DNA of 64,000 bases, taken from the NCBI GenBank assembly GCA_035048495.1, contig CM068544.1:14316138-14380137 (forward strand), in the 5' to 3' direction. The position numbers and the translations under genes are program-made. This stretch comes from Euptelea pleiosperma. Lineage: Eukaryota > Streptophyta > Magnoliopsida > Ranunculales > Eupteleaceae. This document shows, one piece after another, positions 1 to 11,135 of this stretch. Within the stretch, counting starts at the first letter, position 1. Each line of letters starts with the position of its first letter. A model generated the notes under the pieces. It was given only the letters and a program-made list of their open reading frames with translations. It was not told the origin of the DNA and searched no databases.

Positions 1-1043
1 ACTTCTTCCTGAAGAGGATTAGACCATCTTTCATTCAAAGGACAATGCTCAGTAGTATGGGAGGGTTGTAGACAGAGGGTGCAGGATTCCATAGGGCTCT
101 CGTGTCCCACATGCATGACTGGGGTAGATTGTTGAGTAGGCTTTTGTACAGACATAGCCAGTGCCGAGACTGACTTGCTCAACTCTTGAATGACAGATCG
201 AAGCTCAGTATCAGCTGTAGCATCATGTCCCTTGGTTGTCCTTTGGACCGAAGTGGTTCGACTAAACTCTGAGTCAGTCGTCCAATGTTGAGAGTTTTCT
301 CCTAACTCTCCCAAGAATTTGTATGCATCGGTCGGAGTTTGGTGCAGGAATTTTCCTTGGCACATTGACTCTACCATGGTACGGGACTCATCAGTAAGTC
401 CCTTGTAGAAGACATGGACAAGATTGCCCTTGTCGATGCTATGGTGGGGACACTTAGTCAGGTAGTCTTGGAATCTATCCCACGTTTCGAAAAATTTCTC
501 ATCGGACTTCTGTCGAAAGTCCTGGATGAGTTGCTTCATTTGGTTGGTCCGAGTCATGGGGTAGAATTTAGACATGAATTTGCCCACCAATTCTTTCCAA
601 CTGCTGATTGAATCAGCGGGTAAGGAGTAGAGCCAATCTGAGGCTCGGTCTTTGAGCGAGAATGGGAAAACTCGCAGACGCACATTGTCATCATCGAGGT
701 TCTGATTCTTGAAAAGTAGGATGACATGTTGGAATTCCCTAATATGGGAATATGGGTCTTCTCTTGGGAGACCACGAAAGGTTGGCAGCATTTGGATCGT
801 CTGTGGCCTGATCTCAAATTGTACCGCCGTAGTAGGTGGGAGAACAATGCAAGTGGGCGGATTGGCAGAGATAGGAGCGAACGTCTCGATAAGAGGTCGT
901 TCGACTGCCATGACTACAAAGGTAGTAGTATTGGGGGAGGCGGGTGGAGAAAGAGATGGGGAAGAATTCAGTAGAGGATCCACTGTAGGTACGTGATTCT
1001 CAGATCGAATCAAGCGCTTGTTCGGACGATTCCAAACGGGCAT
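1..1043 (-). CDS. gag: gag polyprotein, N-terminal part (partial, element A)
   Basis: Structural protein that would form the cytoplasmic virus-like particle. The start codon is the ATG complementary to 1041-1043 (protein begins MPVWNRPNKR), the same start context as gag of F (48603) and G (62765). About 347 codons are open to the window edge. A Pro/Ser-rich N-terminus is followed by a second Met context MAVERPLIETFAP, then the capsid-type retrotransposon gag domain (DRASDWLYSLP, MTRTNQMKQLIQDF, CPHHSIDKGNLVHVFYKGL). Near the left edge is a zinc knuckle of the form CX2CX4HX4C (CTLCLQPSHTTEHC). No stop or frameshift was seen here. The frame continues beyond position 1, so completeness is unknown. 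Confidence 0.8.
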   Translation of the reverse strand, partial: MPVWNRPNKRLIRSENHVPTVDPLLNSSPSLSPPASPNTTTFVVMAVERPLIETFAPISANPPTCIVLPPTTAVQFEIRPQTIQMLPTFRGLPREDPYSHIREFQHVILLFKNQNLDDDNVRLRVFPFSLKDRASDWLYSLPADSISSWKELVGKFMSKFYPMTRTNQMKQLIQDFRQKSDEKFFETWDRFQDYLTKCPHHSIDKGNLVHVFYKGLTDESRTMVESMCQGKFLHQTPTDAYKFLGELGENSQHWTTDSEFSRTTSVQRTTKGHDATADTELRSVIQELSKSVSALAMSVQKPTQQSTPVMHVGHESPMESCTLCLQPSHTTEHCPLNERWSNPLQEE

Positions 1044-2740
1044 ACGCGAATGAGGCAAGCTCTATACTTGGCAAAAAGTTGCCAGAGAGGAACACTATCC
1101 TAAATGATGCACACCAAGCACAGATAATCCTATTCTAAGCAATCAGGATATATTTTAGGAATTATCTTTGTTAGTTTTGGGGCTAGAGTAGATTATGACA
1201 GTGGGCGGACCACTGGTTTATCTTTTAACCGCCGGACTAACTGTTTTGCACTCAGAGGTTCTCACCAGGCTACACTCTTCAGAGCGAATCCTTTAGTACT
1301 AACTCTAGTTAACAACAAGGCAATCCGAAGCCTAGACAGACGTGCGGCACAATGGCTGACTTAAGTACGTCCCAGACTAACCGGATTGGTCAAGTGTATA
1401 AGAAGAGTGTTCCCTCGGGTTAAGCTAGGGTTGATGCGTGTTCCTAGTCCACACGTAACTAACCGCCGAATAGTCCAAGATGCCACGTCGAGCTCAGTGT
1501 ACTTGAGTAGCAGGGACTTATGGGTGTGTTAGACAACAGGGACCCGCGCTCGTGGTCTTATTTCGATTGGATGTTAAGCGGGTTCGCTTTGTGTGGATTT
1601 TTCCTCGAACACCGGGCTAATTGGCTCTACTTCTTGATTCTTTTTATTATAGATGGATCCTGGGGATCAATTTCAGCTGGAATGATGAGGTGGGTGATGA
1701 AATCCCACTAGTTTCAATTTTGGAGCTGGGTTTGCTCGCTTAGAGTTGATTGATTAACGGCCACACCACGCAAGTCGAATAAGTTGTTGCTAGAAAACAA
1801 ATAGACAAGCGGCAATGATGCACCCAATATGCTCTGTATCGCACTCAAGGCGAGGATAGAGACTTACTTCCCGTGGGCCACGCCACGGGGTCGCCTCCGT
1901 GGGTTAGAGAGGGGTATCCTAATGGGCTTGGGCCCGACTCCACCTCTTTGAGCTTTTGCTCTCTACCCACACTGGATCGTGTTCCTGCAGAAAAGTTAGA
2001 TCGCACGGTCTAGGTAGTCGGGATTCTATTTGGAAGATCTTTGCCTTTTTAGGGTTCACAGAACAAGCACTGGATTTAGGCAAGTTTTTGAATTAATTTC
2101 CAAGTTCGATATGGGTTAAAATTTAGGAATTCCCAGATTGGAAAATACCTAGATTGGAAAGTGTCCCGAACTGTGGAGATCCTCCAAGAAAGATTTGATT
2201 ACGAGATCCCTTATAATTTTGAGAAATTTCCCAAAATTGAAATTTTGCTAGATTTGGGGTGTTTCCTTTTGCAGACTTTTCCAAATTCGGAAGATTTCTA
2301 AAGATAGAAATTCTTCTAAAGAGGAAACTTCTAAGAGGGGAAACCCTAATTTAGCAAAGTTTCAAGATTTTAGAATCTCTCCAAAAATTGCAAATCCTAG
2401 ATTGGTGATTTCTAAAAATCTGCAGAATATGAAACCCTAATTTTTTTGAATTTTGAATTTATTATTTTTTTGGTATTTTTCACTTAATCTAGGGTTTCTA
2501 AAAACCCTAGAACAAGATCTAGCAGTTATATGGAAAGCAGTAAAATTCCTAAATTATTACAAATTGCACTCGGCCTTCCGAGGCTTTAAAAATAGTAATT
2601 TAAAAACTGCTAAAAATCAACAAAAATAAAAAATAGAAAGTTTCCCGAAAAGGTCGGGCTGGCCAAATTGAGCAGCTTTTTGCTTCAGCAACTTTCCAAT
2701 TCCGTCTTTACGTCCTTTTTCGCACTTCCGGTCACCCGAG
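1044..2740 (-). other. 5' untranslated leader of element A
   Basis: About 1.7 kb between PBS and gag with no convincing ORF. It is colinear with the leaders of C (20768-22551), F (46921-48602) and H (41538-43287), so it is a family feature. It contains several AAACCCTA telo-box-like motifs (about 2300-2520). A possible 78-nt intron occupies 1790-1867 on the minus strand (GTAAGT donor, TTTTCTAG acceptor). Dimerisation and packaging signals would be expected here but cannot be read directly. Confidence 0.7.
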
Positions 2741-2754
2741 CGGCAGCGGCGCCA
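2741..2754 (-). other. primer-binding site, tRNA-Asp type (element A)
   Basis: On the minus strand it reads TGGCGCCGCTGCCG, two bases downstream of the LTR end. It matches the complement of the 3' end of plant tRNA-Asp (TGGCGCCGTTGCCG) with one difference. tRNA-Asp priming is known for Athila elements. Confidence 0.85.
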
Positions 2755-2839
2755 TTTGAAAGTAGGTTTTTTCCGCGTCGTTGGTTACGGAAACCCTAGA
2801 ATCAACAAGATTTGTAATTTGATCCGAGCCTCAAAATTC

Positions 2840-3285
2840 CTGCAAAATTACAGGCTTTTGTATAGGGATTCGTGTCGGATGTCGATCCACACTCGGGGTT
2901 AGTTTGCGCAATTCAAGGACATAAAATGATGGAATTTGCTAGAGACTATGAAAAGGTGAGAATGGTGGGTAATCGGGGTTTTAAAACATCTTTTGTGATT
3001 GAGGAATCCATTATAACTTATTCAAAAATAAAGAACACTTAAGCAATAAAATCATGAAACAATTATGCTAAAACATCCTTCATTCATTAGATTAAAAATG
3101 TCAAATTATAATAAAAGGAATTACATTGTAATGAACTAACTAGAAAGCCATCTTAGAGAAAAACTGGTAGAGAGAGAAACAAACTAGAGGGAACTAGAGA
3201 AAAAAAATGTTAGACTATTTTAGAGAGAGAATGTACTAGATCTAAAGAGAGAAAGGGAGAGAGCGAAACTACTTCGTGTACTTAC
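2840..3285 (-). other. candidate intron inside the LTR of A
   Basis: On the minus strand a strong plant donor (CAAG/GTAAGT, GTAAGT at 3280-3285) is followed by a CT-rich stretch. A TTTTGCAG/G acceptor ends the interval at 2840. Both signals recur at the same LTR positions in C, D, F, G, H and two solo LTRs. Splicing itself is inferred. Confidence 0.45.
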
Positions 3286-4349
3286 CTTGGGCAAGATCGG
3301 CCAATGGATGAGTGGTTACCCACGAGCTCGCCCATATGATTGTGCACAGAGTTTCAAGAGGGAAGTCTCCGGAGTTGGTGGAGATCACGGCCCAGGCATG
3401 GAAAGTCACGCACCGGGGAGCTTTGAGTGGTGGTTAGTGACACCTTGGAGATATTCCCGGTTCACGACATGCAGAGGAGTGGGCGGCAGAGACGCTTGCT
3501 GGTCTTCTTCTTGTTCTTCTTTTTTTTTTTTTTTTTTTTTTTTTTGGTTTTCGTTTCTTTGAAAAATGAGAAGGAGAAGGGGGTAATAACGGTTGGGATT
3601 CGAGAGGGTTAGAGAGGAGATGGTGGCCGTGAGATGAGCGGCATCTTCCTCCAAATGCTGCTGACGGTGAAGAAGTTGCAGGCACGCCCGCAACTTGCGA
3701 TGGAAACCACCAGAAACGGCAATGGAGATCGCCGGTTGAGAGAGGGTGATGGAGAACGTTATAACCGCCCTTTAGCTTGCTGGTTTTGCCTTTTGTGAGG
3801 TCGAAACAACGAAAGAAAAAATATTAATCGAGAAGAGGTGATGAGCCATCGGTTGTGGAGGGTTTGGGGGTGAAGTAGCAGGTAGGAGGCGGTGGACGGT
3901 GCTGCGAGCCGGAGTTGCAGGCTGCAACTCAGGTAGAAGGCGTGACAAAGATGATGAAGAAGATGAAGGAAAGAAGAGAGAAAATGGGGCCAAAGAAGAG
4001 GGAATCATCCGCCAAGGTTTTGGGGAAGGAGAGGTGAAATAAGGAGGGGGATTAGGGTTTTTGAAATTAGGGTTCGTCCCCCCCTTCCCCCTTTTAAAGC
4101 TTCCCTATTTCCTTTAATGGGAATCTCCCCAATTAGTGGACCCCCCCATTTAATTAAAATTATTTTGAAATTCGCGGGGTCCACTAACTGGTCGGACAGC
4201 GGGTCGATGAAGATGGGCCCGGCTACTGGCCCGCATGGATTGATGATGTCTATCGTCTCACAAGATGATGTGACAGACAGTCTGATGGCGATCGGATGGA
4301 TGGTGACTTGATTGGGACCTAGATTAGTAGATCGATGGATTTAGAGATA

Positions 4350-4380
4350 TCCAACGGTCCGATTGAAGATCCAACGGTCA
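4350..4380 (-). promoter_or_regulatory. two MSA-like repeats in U3 of A
   Basis: TCCAACGGTCC (4350-4360) and TCCAACGGTCA (4370-4380) are 20 bp apart. The second fits the plant mitosis-specific activator consensus YCYAACGGYYA bound by MYB3R factors. They lie about 250 bp upstream of the TATA-like box in the sense direction. Function is inferred. Confidence 0.45.
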
Positions 4381-5040
4381 GAAAGCTAAGGGAGATGAGA
4401 TAGAGCTGATGGGCAGGAGTTCTGGGGTTAGGTCAGTAGATTCGAGGACCGAGAGATGAAGAGAGAGAGAGAATAAGGAGAGATGAGAGAGAAAGTATCA
4501 GAAAATAGAGATAAAAGCACTGGCGGAGGGTCTGAAACCCTGGTCTTCACTGTGACCATCCTCACGCTTCTCCAGTAGAGTCGACTATCATTCTTTGCTG
4601 ACTCATGTGGCTTTAAACGCTTTGGTCCGTCTCTTGGTCATTGGCTCTCCTTCTCTCTTCGTTCTTTGGGCCGGCTTTTTGGTCCTCTTATTCAGCCCAT
4701 ATTTGGCCCATATCTTCTAGTCATAGCATGTGGGCTCTTTAAGCTTTGATAATGGGCTTTCATGATCGATTTGGGCCCACAAGTCTCGAGAATCATCCCA
4801 TCGGGGTTTCCTGCGACAGAAGAAGCGCGTAATGAGACTTTATCAGAACGGCTTAATATCTAGACTTCCGAAAATGTGTTTAATGCATGCAAATATACCA
4901 TTTCGTCCAGAAAAGTGTGTTCTACGCAACACAAGAGACTCTTACGTAGAAAAGTAGATAAATAGAGTATTTTAACGTAGGAGAATGCAATAACGCTAAA
5001 AGGATAATTGCTTATAATAAGCACTTTTGAGCGAATATCA

Positions 5041-5083
5041 CAAGGGTTCTCGTAACCAACGACGCGGAAAAACCCTACTTTCA
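5041..5083 (+). repeat. 3' end of the 5' LTR of element B
   Basis: It contains GTAACCAACGACGCGG and ends in CTACTTTCA, then AA and the PBS, exactly like full LTRs in the window. Its left part was separated from it by element A. Confidence 0.85.
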
Positions 5084-5085
5084 AA

Positions 5086-5099
5086 TGGCGCCGCTGCCG
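5086..5099 (+). other. primer-binding site, tRNA-Asp type (element B)
   Basis: TGGCGCCGCTGCCG, two bases after the LTR end; identical to the PBS of A and F. Confidence 0.85.
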
Positions 5100-6604
5100 C
5101 TTGGTTGACAGGATTGCAAAAGACGAACAGGAATTCGGAAAGCTGCTTAATCTTGAAGATCCGATCCAATTGGAAATTTTTCATTTTATTTTTCACATTT
5201 TCCACTTATTATTTTAATGCCTCGGACGGCCGAGTGCAAAGTTGTAATAATTTAGGGATTCATTTTCTCTCATTTTAGAATAACTGCTAGATAATTAAGT
5301 AATTAAAAAATACCAAAAATAGTAGGGTCAGATTTCAATTCTACTATTTCTAGTTAGATCACCATTGGTTATTTGATTTAATTTGAAAGATTTCCAACTC
5401 TGGGTAATTCAAAAGTAGATATTTCCGAATCCTAATTCGGGAATAGCTAAAATTGAATTTCAAACCCTAATTGGAACTAATTCACAATACCTGCCTTAAA
5501 TCATTGCGTGTTTCTTGAAACCCCAAAGGCGGTCTATCTTCCAAATCCATACCATAGACCATTTTAGACTAACGTGATTGCGGATTGCGTTTACCAAGTG
5601 AGTAGGGAGCGAAAGCTCAAAGAGGTGGAGTCGGGCCCAAGCCCATTTGGATACCCCTCCCTATCTCACGGAGGAGACCCCGTGCGTAGCCAACGGGCGG
5701 GTAAGTTTCTACACCTCACCTTGAGTGCGATCGTGATCATTGTGCAAACACTATGCCGATTGTTTATTTACTTTTGCAAAACTTATCAGAATTGCTTGGT
5801 TTGGCCATAATAAAATACATAAAGATCAAACCTAGCTCTAACTTGAAACTGGTGGGATTTCATCACTCACCTCATCATTCCAACTTTTGTGCAACCACAG
5901 CCAAAAATTAAAATCAGTCAAGAAGTAGAGCCCAATTAGATCGGTGTTCGAGAAAAACTCCACATAAAGCGACCCCTTCAAAGATCAAGTCGATTAAGTC
6001 CATGAGTGCGGGTCCCTGTTATCTAACACACCCATAGGTCCCTACTACTCAAGTATACCGAGCTCGTAAGTGGCCTCCTTGATTGTCTGTCGGATTAACT
6101 AAGTGTCAGATTAGGAACACGAACCAACCCTAGCTCCTCTTCTGGGAAAACTCATCTTCACGCTTGACAAATCCGGTTAGTTTGGGGCGTACTCAAGTCA
6201 GCCGATGTGCCGCATGTCTGTTTAGGCTTCGGATTATCTTGCAGTCAACTTGAGTTAGTACTAGTGGATTTGCTTTGAAGAGTGTATCCTAGTAAGAACC
6301 TATAGAGTGAAAAGTTAGTCCAGTGGGTAATTGAAGATAAACCAGTGGCCACTATCATAATCTACACTATCCCTACACTAAACAAGATAATTCATAATAC
6401 TATCCTGATTGTTTAAAAATTGGATTATCTGTTGCTCTGTGTGCATCATCTAGGCTCATTCGATTTCGCAATCTCTTGCTGACTCTAGGGGCTTGCTTTT
6501 TCAAGCATATGCCCATTTGGATTTGATCCCACCCGAGACTGATTCGATCTGAGAGTCAGTCTATCGTACCGCTCTCTTTCATCTTATCTATCCCCTTCTC
6601 TCTG
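5100..6604 (+). other. leader of element B
   Basis: Non-coding sequence colinear with the other leaders, and closest to that of G (62766-64000): both share the GTAAGTTTCTACACCTC variant after the donor-like site at 5701. Compared with A, C and F, the downstream acceptor-like TTTTCYAG is replaced by TTTTGCAA, so the mini-intron predicted for those copies is not supported here. Confidence 0.65.
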
Positions 6605-8180
6605 ATGGCAGTTGAACGGCCTCTATTCGAGACTACCACAATTTCTTTGAAGATCTAGGCGATAACTCCGACTACTAGTATACCAATCCTGAGTGTCGTC
6701 ATGACACTCCAGTCTCACAGAGTTCCATGGGATATGAAGCACAGGGTGATCCAGTGCTAAAATCCCTACTTAAGGATTTGAGAAACTCAGTTTTTGCCTC
6801 TGATGTTGCGGTCCAGAAGCCTGTTTATCACTCTAAATCTGTGGGATATTTTCTTTATGTCTAGGAAGAGGTCTGTAATTTTAGTACATTTGAACCTCCG
6901 CTGCAGACCTCCTACAATAACACATATTATCCGGACAATGGAAGTCATGATAACTTTGAATGGGAACAATAGTCTTTTCCCCAATAGCAACTGCAACAGG
7001 ATATGTATCATTCTGGGTTTCACCAATCCTGTGGACAATATGATGGACAGAATTCACAGTCGCAGTACCAGCCAGATCCACAGACTGAATATTTTAGTCA
7101 AGAGTGGACCCCGCAGGATTTTCAAAATCAGCAGATAGTCCCAGACTCACATCCATCATGTAACTTTCATACTCAGTCGGACTACTTTCAAGAATTGGCA
7201 CCTCAGCTTTCCTTAGTTGAACCGCCACAGTCTGCTCCTAAACCTAGTCTAGAAGAACTCCTCTCTCAATATATCATCCAATAACAGCACTCCATGGAGA
7301 GCTTGGAACACCGTCTAGGTGAGTTAGAATCTGAGAGAGAGGAAGTCAACTTCAGTAGCCAACCTATGGCTTATCCAAAGGGGAATACCATGGCCACAGT
7401 CCATAATGAAGAGTCGCACAACTGGACCCAGTACTAGACTTTACAAGAAGAAATTGATGTTGCTACAAACATAGGATCGGACTACAATATTGATGAGCCA
7501 GAGTTTGCATCTTCGGTGTCTTTCAAAGCACCGACTTCTGAACTTAGCTTAGAGGAATCCTTTATCTCTGATGTTTCATTGTCTGCACCTAAAGCAGATA
7601 TTCCAGACACTGAGCACTATCTAGATAGTACGGTCCCAGTTGTCCTGGCCCCACCTTTCCTAACCATCATTGATGCACACATCGGGTGTGGGGACGATAA
7701 CATGTCGACGGCATTTTACAACCTCAAAGCAGAGGTTACCATTTTTGAACAGACAACATACATCGATATTGTCAATATACCATATGCCGTAGAGAGTCTT
7801 GCTCAAGACTCTCACGAGGAAAAACTCTCCTAGTGTGAAGAACACTTTGCGATTGACTTCATCTCGGAGTCAGACAATTATGCTATTACTGATCTGTAGG
7901 AGTCTACTCCATTCAGATACATTCCCGCTAAACTCAATGAGTTTGCGGCTCTACTAACCATGGCCAGAGAACCCACTACTGCTCTCATCTCAGTCTTTAC
8001 TAAGAAGCTTCGATCCCTCCTAGCTGAACTACATATTTTTGTAGGTCTGCAAAGAGCACTCACTATCCTTCTCTCAGTTTACACTGAGAAAGACCTGTTC
8101 TATACAGGTATACCTAGACAAGGGATAGGATAACAGTCTCTGTTCTACCTTAGAAGACTGCAGATTCACTCAGTCTCCAT
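6605..8180 (+). pseudogene. degenerate capsid-less gag-like ORF (element B)
   Basis: Starts at ATG 6605 (MAVERPLFET, as in full gag) but has no capsid domain and no CX2CX4HX4C knuckle. After a short unrelated stretch it resumes gag homology at the QELKNSVS-like segment. A Tyr/Gln/Asn-rich region follows (best read at 7003-7284, motifs YYPDNGSH and YQPDPQTEYFSQEW). It then enters a segment equivalent to the region just after the protease catalytic motif (IIDAHIGCGDDNMSTAFYNLKAEV at about 7660-7735 is split by one residue difference from the pol version). Several in-frame stops (for example 7282-7284 and 7831-7833) and frame changes show decay. The same organisation in C and H shows it is a subfamily, not a random deletion. 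Confidence 0.65.
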
Positions 8181-8287
8181 GAGTTTTAACTTGGTTGGGG
8201 GTACTTGATATACCCCCGTCATGTCTGGCTGAAGATGTAAAACTTAGCGCTTTCAGAAAGGCAATTCTGGTATTTCTAGAGTACATG
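8181..8287 (+). other. start of the 3' region of element B
   Basis: GGTTGGGGGTACTTGATA and the following block match the corresponding 3' regions of C (minus, about 15840-15940), D (30370-30450) and G (56960-57060). The match breaks exactly at CACTACTACAAAA (8288). Confidence 0.7.
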
Positions 8288-8737
8288 CACTACTACAAAA
8301 TCTCTAAAAGATCTCGCTTGTAAAAATGAAATTGATCACGATTAGTAGAACACTGAGATAGAATAAAATTATTAGACTTTCTATCACAGTTTCGTGAAAA
8401 ATCGAAATAGAAAATTTTGACAAGACTTTCTACATCCATTATTAATAAAAACGAGTTGAAAAATTAATCTTTTTATTCGGTGTTTAATTAAACTGACATT
8501 GGCATTATTTTGGTTTTTTAAAAAATCGAGAAGAAACTTTTTCGTATCAGTTATTTAGAAACTAAGTTTGAAACACACATCTTAGAGCCCGACTTGATCT
8601 CTCTCAAATCTCTGAACCCTTAGTAATCTTTCCCACTTCCACTTTCTCAATCTCTCTCCCTCTCTCAATCGACTCTCTTAGTCTCTCTCTCGTCGTCACC
8701 ATCACGATCTCCATCGGTGGTAATCTCTCTCCGTCAC
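8288..8737. mobile_element. left end of a CACTA (En/Spm-type) DNA transposon
   Basis: The sequence starts CACTACTACAAAA, a typical CACTA terminal inverted repeat, precisely where homology to B stops. The 3 bp before it (ATG, 8285-8287) would be the target duplication. About 450 bp are visible: AT-rich subterminal sequence with short repeated motifs (TTTCGTGAAAAATCG, AAAAAATCGAGAAGAAAC), then a CT-rich stretch (8590-8735). The element is cut at 8737 by the LTR of C. The other terminus and any transposase lie outside the window or were lost. Confidence 0.65.
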
Positions 8738-10383
8738 TAAAAGTATGGTTTTTCCGTGTCGTTGGATCAGAAACCCCGGTTTCAACACATTTTTAACTTG
8801 ATCCTTCTAGTTCACTGTTTATTTCTGCAAAATATTCAAGCTTGTATAGTGGATAGTATCAGATGTCGATCCACACTCGAGATTAGTCAGATGAGCGCAA
8901 TAACGAACATGAAATGACGGAAAATATTACAAAAATTGATGGATGAGGTGCAAATGGTGGATTGATTTAAAGCAGCTTCATTTTAGAGAGAGAATTTGTC
9001 AAAACTACACACTAAATCAACAAACATGAAAGAAGATTGAGAGAGAACAACACGCTAAAATCAAAATTTTTTTTTTTTTAGCCTTTCAACGAAATAAAGT
9101 TTACAATGGTAGAATCCACTACTTAAGCAAATAACATGAAATTAATTCTAAAAAGCAAGATAAAGAGAGTAGTTTAGAGAGAAAGAGTAAGATAGAGAAA
9201 TAAGAGATTTTTAGAGAGAGAACATAACCTTGGAAGATCCTAGAGAGAGAAAAGAAAACTAGAGAGAGAAACTTACCCGAGAACTTATTAATGGAGATGA
9301 ATGGTCCCTGGACTCAAGTTTCGTGGCTGTCCGGAGTGAAGTGGGATTGGCCCATGAATCATGGTGGAGTTCCGGTCAGCCCGTGAAGGAGCACCATAGT
9401 GCACCAATAGAGGGTGTTGCCTTTGATGGTAAAAGATTGGAGGGCGGAGGAGCACAGCGGCTTATCCTCTCAAAGGCGTTTGAGATGGAGGCGCTGGTAG
9501 CAGACGGTTGGTGAGGAAGGCTTGCTGGCCGAACCAGCAACTTATGATGGTGAAGTGGTGTCACGCCCCCAAATCCGATATTAGGTCATATCGACCTTTC
9601 TCGTATCTTGAGGCGCGATCTGATCATACAAATGCACAGTTAAACAAAACTGGTATCACGATGCAGCGGAAATACACCGGATAATTTTTTTTCATTTTGT
9701 TTAAACAATTCATAAGACGAAACGCACTACATTGACACATTAATAATGTTAGAGGATGTCTCCCTTCAAACAAAACCGTAATATGCCCATCCAAAAGAAA
9801 ACATTGTATATATATCGTACTCCCAAATACATGTTACTAAACGGTCAAAAGACCTACATAACTCATGTATCCTTCTACAAGATAGAAGAATTAAACAAAA
9901 TATAACATCGTCAAAAGCACAGGTCTATCAACAGAAATGCTGGAAGCATCAGTCCAACTTCCCCTTATCCTTTCCTGAAAACAAAACATTTTAAAACGAT
10001 GAGCTAAGGCCCAGTAAGTACATTCCTCATGCGTAAAATCCACTTAAATCAGCGACTTTTGTTTATTTTAAAACAAATACAATTTGCAAATGTATTTCAC
10101 ATATAATTCGATAAAACTCAACTCTCCATCAATTACTTACGTATAACTTCGAATACAATGAAGTCTTTTCATATAATAGTCAACCTTTCTCTTATCGGAA
10201 TACCCGTGACCATTTCTATAAAGTCAAACTATCAATTCTGATGTATTTCGTACCAACATTCCATCGGTCCTAGTGTACGATGTCAACACTTCTAGTCCAT
10301 AAGTAAACTCCCTAATGTGCACACTAATTGTTTCATTAGGTATCCTCTCTCCGGATTCCCTAATTTTCTTTTAGGTATAAATA

Positions 10384-10530
10384 CCCGAGGGGTCTCATGA
10401 ATGAGACAACGCCTCTTCTTTAGGGGACTGGAACCCCAAGGGGTCTTAAGGAAATAAGACAACGCCTGATGCTTTAGGGGACTAAAACCCCAAGGGGTCT
10501 CGAAGAAATGAGACAACGCCTGATTCCAAC
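10384..10530. repeat. 54-bp tandem triplication in the foreign solo LTR
   Basis: Three units begin at about 10384, 10435 and 10489. Each carries CC(A/G)AGGGGTCT, then GAGACAACGCCT or TAAGACAACGCCT, then TTTAGGGGACT. The first unit is slightly shorter (51 bp). Confidence 0.85.
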
Positions 10531-10989
10531 TAATCTGATATTCCACATTCCCAATCACGTTCTTATTCATGTCATCAATCGTATTTATATGCATAAAATA
10601 ATAATGTTTGTAGAAACATCTTTACATGCATAGCATTCCTATTTTTGTATTTTGAAACTAAAAATAAGAACATTTAAGCCCTATTAATATCTTAGAAAAT
10701 GAATACATAAAACGGATGTAAAACGCATATATCTCATTTTAAATGAATTTGAGCATGACTTCATCCAACTAAATAGATTACGCATGTCCTCATCTATCAT
10801 AATTTCATGCTTTTAAGATTACAAGAAATTATCAATGCATTTACACATTTTATGTGGAAAATACAAGAATTAGGATTTTTCCTTGCTAAAATTTAACAGA
10901 TAACAAGAATAGCATTTTCAGACATTTTCCCCAAAAATAATAGAATTTTCTAGAATTTTTCTACAATATTCTGCGAATTTTCTACTATT

Positions 10990-11135
10990 TCAAAAAAAAA
11001 ATAAAAATAAAAATAAAAATTAATATTTATAAATAAATAAATAAATAAATAATAATTAATCAATTAAATAAATAATTAATTAATTAAATAAATAATAATT
11101 AATTAAATAATTAATTAATTAAATAAATAAAGGCA
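10990..11135. repeat. AT-rich low-complexity tract
   Basis: Mixtures of AAAAT, AAATA and TTAAT units. No coding signal. Confidence 0.9.

Larger units (their letters stand above)
1..5040 (-). mobile_element. Athila-type Ty3/gypsy element A (5' half: gag, leader, PBS, 5' LTR)
   Basis: Read on the minus strand, the order is LTR (5040 to 2757), PBS, leader, then gag running off the left edge; pol and the 3' LTR lie outside the window. The LTR outer end (GCGAATATCA on plus) joins directly to the last 43 bp of a plus-oriented LTR of the same family, so A inserted into element B. The 5 bp next to the LTR (CAAGG, 5041-5045) should reappear beyond A's left end if the insertion is intact. Gag is open over the visible part, unlike D, F and G, which fits A being a younger insertion. 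Assignment to the Athila lineage is by recognition of gag and PBS. Confidence 0.85.
2757..5040 (-). repeat. 5' LTR of element A (2284 bp)
   Basis: Sense direction starts TGATATTCGC (at 5040) and ends CTTTCA (at 2757), followed by AA and the PBS. It carries a TATA-like TTTAAAA (about 4091-4100 on minus) and two 20-bp repeats with an AACGG core (4350-4380). One GGAGTTGCA inverted repeat lies near 3908-3930 and a 26-nt T run at 3520-3545. A GA-rich tract occupies 3165-3262. Candidate splice donor (3280-3285) and acceptor (2840-2841) lie inside it. ORFs predicted inside it come from simple sequence and are not genes. Confidence 0.88.
5041..8287 (+). mobile_element. non-autonomous Athila-derived element B (interrupted both sides)
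   Basis: Plus-oriented: last 43 bp of a 5' LTR (5041-5083), PBS (5086-5099), leader, degenerate capsid-less gag-like ORF (from 6605), and the start of the 3' region, cut by a CACTA terminus at 8288. Everything upstream in its LTR was displaced by insertion of A. Sequence around 8190-8287 matches the same block in C (about 15840-15960, minus), which shows what followed before the CACTA insertion. B lacks RT, RNase H and integrase coding sequence; the internal region passes straight from a protease-like remnant into the 3' region. Confidence 0.75.

Noticed and set aside
2400..2520. Interstitial telomere
   Set aside because: AAACCCTA motifs are scattered single units in leader sequence, not a tandem array.
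10384..10530. CRISPR-like direct repeats
   Set aside because: Three adjacent imperfect 54-bp units with no spacers, in a plant LTR.
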